Positions 60,350 through 64,000 of a stretch of DNA of 64,000 nt are shown one piece after another (the stretch's first letter is position 1; each line of letters begins with the position of its first letter). The stretch lies in the NCBI RefSeq assembly GCF_947488715.1, contig NZ_CANLAG010000005.1:62001-126000 (forward strand). The letters are read 5' to 3'. Below the pieces are notes generated by a model. The model saw only the letters and a list, made by a program, of their open reading frames with translations. It made no database searches and was not told the origin of the DNA. The translations under genes and the position numbers were made by a program. The DNA comes from an uncultured Tateyamaria sp. Its GTDB lineage: Bacteria > Pseudomonadota > Alphaproteobacteria > Rhodobacterales > Rhodobacteraceae.

Positions 60350-61653
60350 CCACTGGATTTTTTGACGCCGTTGCCCCCGCCACATTCGAGGGGCCAGACA
60401 GCACCAACCCGATGGCGTTCCGCCACTACAACCCCGACGAGATCGTCATGGGCAAGCGAATGGAAGATCACCTGCGCTTTGCCGTGGCCTATTGGCATTC
60501 CTTTGCCTGGGAAGGGGGCGACCCCTTTGGTGGCCAGACGTTCATCCGCCCCTGGCACCCGCAGGATGACATGGGCCGCGCCAAGATGAAGGCCGATGTG
60601 GCCTTCGAGATGTTCGAGCGGTTGGGCGTGCCCTATTTCTGCTGGCACGATGCCGACATCCGGCCCGAAGGCGATACATTCGCCGAGAGCCTCGACCGGT
60701 TGAACGAGATCACCGACTATTTCCTGGAAAAGATGGACGGGACCAAGATCGGCTGCCTGTGGGGGACGGCCAACATGTTCAGCCATCGCCGCTGGATGTC
60801 CGGTGCCTCGACCAACCCGGACCCCGATGTGTTTGCCTATGCCGCTGCAACCGTCAAAGGGTGCATGGACGCGACGCAGAAACTGGGCGGTCAGAACTAT
60901 GTCCTGTGGGGCGGGCGCGAAGGGTACGAGACGCTGCTCAACACCGATATGGGCCGCGAGCTGGACCATATGGGCCGGTTCCTGAACATGGTGGTCGAGT
61001 ACAAGCACAAGATCGGTTTCGAAGGCACCATTCTGGTCGAACCAAAACCGCAGGAGCCGTCCAAGCACCAGTACGATTTCGATGCCGCGACCTGCATCGG
61101 GTTCCTGCGCAAATACGGGCTGGAGGACGAGGTGAAGCTGAACCTCGAACAGGGGCATGCGATCCTCGCGGGCCATTCGTTCGAGCACGAGATTGCGGTG
61201 GCCGCCGCTGACGGGATGTTGGGGTCGATCGACATGAACCGCAACGACTACCAGTCGGGTTGGGACACCGACCAGTTCCCCAACAACGTGCCAGAAGTGG
61301 CGCTGTGTTATTACCACATCCTGAACGCTGGTGGGCTTGGCACGGGCGGTACGAACTTCGATGCCAAGTTGCGGCGTCAAAGCCTCGACGCCGAAGACCT
61401 GATTGCCGCCCACGTCGGCGCGATGGACATCTGTGCGCGCGGCCTCAAGGCGGCGGCCGCGATGATCGAAGATGGCGGTTTGGGCGACGCATTGTCGGCG
61501 CGCTATGCCGGGTGGGACACGGATGCGGCGCGTTCGATGCTGGACAGCGATCTGGGCGCGATCTCGGATCGTGTTCTATCCGAAGGCATTGAGCCGCAGC
61601 CGCGGTCGGGCCGTCAGGAGATCCTGGAGAATTACGTCTCGCGCTTTGTCTGA
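60346..61653 (+). CDS. xylA: xylose isomerase XylA
   Basis: A 435-residue enzyme that converts D-xylose to D-xylulose. The catalytic segment is [12 protein letters not shown] (His101, Asp104), the metal-binding loops are [22 protein letters not shown] and a following [19 protein letters not shown]. Full length and of the large (class II) type. It is translated from within the xylB stop codon. Confidence 0.97.
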   Translation: MTTGFFDAVAPATFEGPDSTNPMAFRHYNPDEIVMGKRMEDHLRFAVAYWHSFAWEGGDPFGGQTFIRPWHPQDDMGRAKMKADVAFEMFERLGVPYFCWHDADIRPEGDTFAESLDRLNEITDYFLEKMDGTKIGCLWGTANMFSHRRWMSGASTNPDPDVFAYAAATVKGCMDATQKLGGQNYVLWGGREGYETLLNTDMGRELDHMGRFLNMVVEYKHKIGFEGTILVEPKPQEPSKHQYDFDAATCIGFLRKYGLEDEVKLNLEQGHAILAGHSFEHEIAVAAADGMLGSIDMNRNDYQSGWDTDQFPNNVPEVALCYYHILNAGGLGTGGTNFDAKLRRQSLDAEDLIAAHVGAMDICARGLKAAAAMIEDGGLGDALSARYAGWDTDAARSMLDSDLGAISDRVLSEGIEPQPRSGRQEILENYVSRFV

Positions 61654-61671
61654 ACGGGGCGCGGCGAGGGC

Positions 61672-62940
61672 TCAGACGAAGGGCAGGTAGAAGTCGCGGA
61701 CCTCGTCCACGGACTTGTCCTTGAGCCGTTTCCATTCGTCCTGTTTCAGGAAGATCAGCGCGTTGCACAGATCCGCGCCCACGGCAGCGCGCAGGGGCGC
61801 GTCCGCGTCCAGCGCATCCAGCGCCTTGTCGAGCGCGGATGGCACATGGCGCGTGGCGCGCACGTTTTCCAACCCGTCCAAGTCTTCGGCGGCGGGCAGG
61901 TCATAGCCGTTTTCCACGCCCAGCAGGGCCGCCTGCAACACCGCCGTCACGGCGAGGTACGGGTTTGTTGCGCAATCGGCCATGCGGTGTTCCAGCCGCG
62001 CGGACCGGGGGGAGGTCACGCAGGACCGCGTCGTGACCAGCCGGTGATCGTCGGCCCAGTTGGCCCAATACCCGGCCATCGACGCAGGCCCGAGGCGGTC
62101 ATAGCTGTTCACGGTCATCGCCAGCAGGGCGGCCAGCCCTTCGTGGTGGTGGATCAGCCCGGCCATGCAGCCACGCGCCACATCCGACAACTGCCCGTCG
62201 GGCGCGATGACATTGCCACCCTGCGCGTCCTCGAAGCTGAAGTTGATATGCAGGCCGGATCCGCCCCGATCGGGGATCGGTTTGGGCAGGAAGGTCAGCA
62301 ACAGGTCCATGTCCGCCGCCACCTCGCGGGCCATTGTCTTGAACAGGAACGCGCCGTCGCAGGCGGCGAGTGCGTCGTCGAACTGCATGGTCAGCTCGAA
62401 TTGGCCGTTGTCATATTCGCCGTTCATCGATTCGATGCGCAGACCAACCTCTTCTGCCGTGGCCCAGAGGGCGTTCATCAATCCGGCGGGATCGTTCTGC
62501 GGGCCGGTGCCGTACACAAAGGCGCCGGGCGTGTCATAGGGCTCCCACACGCCATCGGTGCCTTGCTGGAACACATAAGCCTCCATCTCCAGTCCGACCT
62601 TGGGCGTCAGCCCGCGTGCCTGCCACGCGGCCACGGTGGCCTGAAGCCGCCCGCGCGCGCATAGGCCAAAGGGCGCGCCGTCCGCGTGCAGGGTACCAAG
62701 GGCGATGTCGGTGTCCTGTTGCCAGTCGGGGTGCCGCGCCTCGTCCAGCACAAGCTCCATGTCGGGGATGCCGTCAAAGACGCCCGCGCCCGGCACGGGG
62801 ATCAGGTCGCGGTCAAAGGTGGTGCCGAACACACCGCGGGCAAAGCCGACCTTGCCCCCCGCGGCCACGTCCGATGGCACGTATTTGCCGCGCGGCAGGT
62901 TCAACAGATCGCAAAACAGGGTGCGGGTGCGTGTGGTCAT
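61672..62940 (-). CDS. glutamine-synthetase-family protein
   Basis: A 422-residue protein of the glutamine synthetase superfamily, of the shorter glutamate-amine-ligase-like type. Recognisable are KVGLEMEAYVF (about residues 115-125), ESMNGEYDNGQFELTM, the GGSGLHINFSF motif, and the segment SPRSARLEHRMADCATNPYLAVTAVLQAALLG. Compared with true GlnA the N-terminal domain is short. It may condense glutamate with an amine. The P450 gene ends 5 bp upstream, so the two appear to be one operon. Its real substrate is unknown. Confidence 0.85.
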   Translation of the reverse strand: MTTRTRTLFCDLLNLPRGKYVPSDVAAGGKVGFARGVFGTTFDRDLIPVPGAGVFDGIPDMELVLDEARHPDWQQDTDIALGTLHADGAPFGLCARGRLQATVAAWQARGLTPKVGLEMEAYVFQQGTDGVWEPYDTPGAFVYGTGPQNDPAGLMNALWATAEEVGLRIESMNGEYDNGQFELTMQFDDALAACDGAFLFKTMAREVAADMDLLLTFLPKPIPDRGGSGLHINFSFEDAQGGNVIAPDGQLSDVARGCMAGLIHHHEGLAALLAMTVNSYDRLGPASMAGYWANWADDHRLVTTRSCVTSPRSARLEHRMADCATNPYLAVTAVLQAALLGVENGYDLPAAEDLDGLENVRATRHVPSALDKALDALDADAPLRAAVGADLCNALIFLKQDEWKRLKDKSVDEVRDFYLPFV

Positions 62941-62945
62941 ATCGG

Positions 62946-64000
62946 TCACTTCAGCGTTGGGCGCAGGGTCAGCGATTTGACCCCGCAGATGAAATTGGAT
63001 CGGGTCCAGGTCGGCTCTGACACCGCGTCGAGCCGGGTGATGCGGCCTGCCAGTTCTTGCAGGATGCACCGCAATTCGAGTTTGGCAAGCCACATGCCAA
63101 GGCAGACATGCGGCCCGCCCTGTCCAAAGGCGAGGTGGCGGTTCGGGCTTCGGTCCAGTTGCGCGCTGTGCGGGTTGTCGAACACCGTCTCGTCGCGGCT
63201 GCCGGAGGCGAACCACATCAGCACCTTGTCGCCCGCGCGGATGGTCTGGCCGTGCAGGTCGATGTCGCGCGTTGCCGTGCGGCGGAAATGCAGGGTGGGC
63301 GAGGCGAGGCGGATGATCTCGTCCGCGCAGGTGTCCCAGACCTTGCCCGTTTGCAGCTGCGCCAGCAGGTCCGGTTGCCGTGTCATGAGGTGCAGCGCCA
63401 TCGCGATGGAATAGCGGGTCGTGTCGTTTCCGGCGGCCACCAGCAGGCAAAAGAAGTTCTTGAAGTCCTGCGGCGTCATCGCGCCGTCCTCGCTGCGCAG
63501 CACGCGGGCGAGGATGCCGTCGCCGTCCACTTGCCGCGAGCCATCCAAGATCGTGTCGGCATAGTCATAAAGCTCGACCCCCGCAGGCGACCGGAACGGC
63601 ATCATGCGGTAGGCGTCGGTGTCGACCTTGTCGATCACGGTGGTGGTAAAGTCGGGGTCCGTGTTCCCGATCAGCGCGTCGCCCCGTTCCACCAGCCAGT
63701 CGAGGTCATCCTCGGGCACGCCGAGGATGCGGCCCAGCATCAGCATCGGCAGCCGCTTGGCGATCAGGTCGATGCCGTCGAATTCCGCATGGTCCAGCGC
63801 CTGACCGACGATGTCGCGGGCCAGCTCCTGGATCAGCGGTTCGAACCGGGCGATGACGGGCTTGGCAAAGACGGGATTGACAGCGCGGCGGGTGCTGGAA
63901 TGTTCGGGCGGGTCAGTTTCCTGAAAGGTGCGGCGCGACATGTATTCGTCGTGGCTTTGGTCCTCGATCCGGATGCCCTGTGCGCTGGAGAATGTCGCGG
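62946..64000 (-). CDS. cytochrome P450 (partial, 5' end beyond window)
   Basis: The visible 350 or so residues are a bacterial class I P450. The part closest to the window edge reads FSSAQGIRIEDQSHDEY, followed by FQETDPPEHSSTRRAVNPVF (the D-P-P-E-H motif). The I-helix AAGNDTTR, the K-helix E-x-x-R equivalent, and the haem loop HLAFGQGGPHVCLG are clear. The start lies outside the window. It is coupled to the glutamine-synthetase-like gene and needs an unlinked ferredoxin system. Confidence 0.93.
   Translation of the reverse strand, partial: ATFSSAQGIRIEDQSHDEYMSRRTFQETDPPEHSSTRRAVNPVFAKPVIARFEPLIQELARDIVGQALDHAEFDGIDLIAKRLPMLMLGRILGVPEDDLDWLVERGDALIGNTDPDFTTTVIDKVDTDAYRMMPFRSPAGVELYDYADTILDGSRQVDGDGILARVLRSEDGAMTPQDFKNFFCLLVAAGNDTTRYSIAMALHLMTRQPDLLAQLQTGKVWDTCADEIIRLASPTLHFRRTATRDIDLHGQTIRAGDKVLMWFASGSRDETVFDNPHSAQLDRSPNRHLAFGQGGPHVCLGMWLAKLELRCILQELAGRITRLDAVSEPTWTRSNFICGVKSLTLRPTLK

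Overview
The window reads as a chromosomal segment of a Rhodobacteraceae (Roseobacter-group) alphaproteobacterium. The reasons are high GC (about 60-65% by eye), dense runs of genes whose stop and start codons overlap (ATGA or TGATG), and lineage-typical gene sets: a complete phn C-P lyase cluster with a DUF1045 gene, DUF2948 and UPF0262 proteins flanking murA and hisD, a tripartite tricarboxylate (TTT) transporter with its own two-component system, and entericidin and Cys-rich small lipoproteins. No rRNA, CRISPR array, transposase or integrase was seen. One tRNA gene (Thr-GGT) is present. The last gene (a cytochrome P450) runs off the right edge.

Layout. 1-3.4 kb: a DUF6502 protein, a fasciclin lipoprotein and a gamma-glutamyltransferase-family enzyme. 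3.4-9.8 kb: a TctE/TctD-like two-component system divergent from a TctC-like binding protein, a fused TctA-TctB permease and a PrpF/4-oxalomesaconate-tautomerase-family isomerase; together these look like uptake and first processing of a tri- or dicarboxylate. 9.8-19.2 kb: phosphonate catabolism, with phnGHIJ-VOC-phnKLN on the minus strand, divergent phnF and a second phnM on the plus strand, a first phnM on the minus strand, and a DUF1045 2H-phosphoesterase-like gene. phnCDE and phnP are absent from the window. 19.2-25.4 kb: tRNA-Thr with a duplicated 3' end, then a plus-strand housekeeping run (53-aa protein, murA, DUF2948, GNAT, hisD, UPF0262, a low-molecular-weight phosphatase, an NTF2-like protein, GNAT). 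25.4-31.9 kb: a patchy accessory stretch with small lipoproteins, a lower-GC unrecognised gene, lepA, two small mobile-looking genes, an AT-rich and then G-depleted non-coding stretch, rbsD, a Phd-like orphan antitoxin and a PA14 protein.

31.9-38.4 kb: a seven-gene, translationally coupled minus-strand operon (four glycosyltransferases, a histidine phosphatase, a polysaccharide deacetylase and a small methyltransferase). I know no named pathway for it, and it is the best candidate for an undescribed system here. 38.7-43.2 kb: an MscS channel and a DEAD-box helicase. 43.2-50.8 kb: a peptide/nickel-type ABC transporter (fused ATPase, binding protein, two permeases) ending in a mandelate-racemase-like enolase, with a divergent methyltransferase related to the one in the glycan operon. 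51-58 kb: a plus-strand beta-oxidation operon (bifunctional hydratase/dehydrogenase, two acyl-CoA dehydrogenases, thioesterase, hydratase, acyl-CoA ligase). 58-61.7 kb: rpe and xylBA with a clear inverted-repeat operator. 61.7-64 kb: a glutamine-synthetase-family protein and a cytochrome P450.

All functions are inferred from recognisable motifs and gene context. No database search was run.
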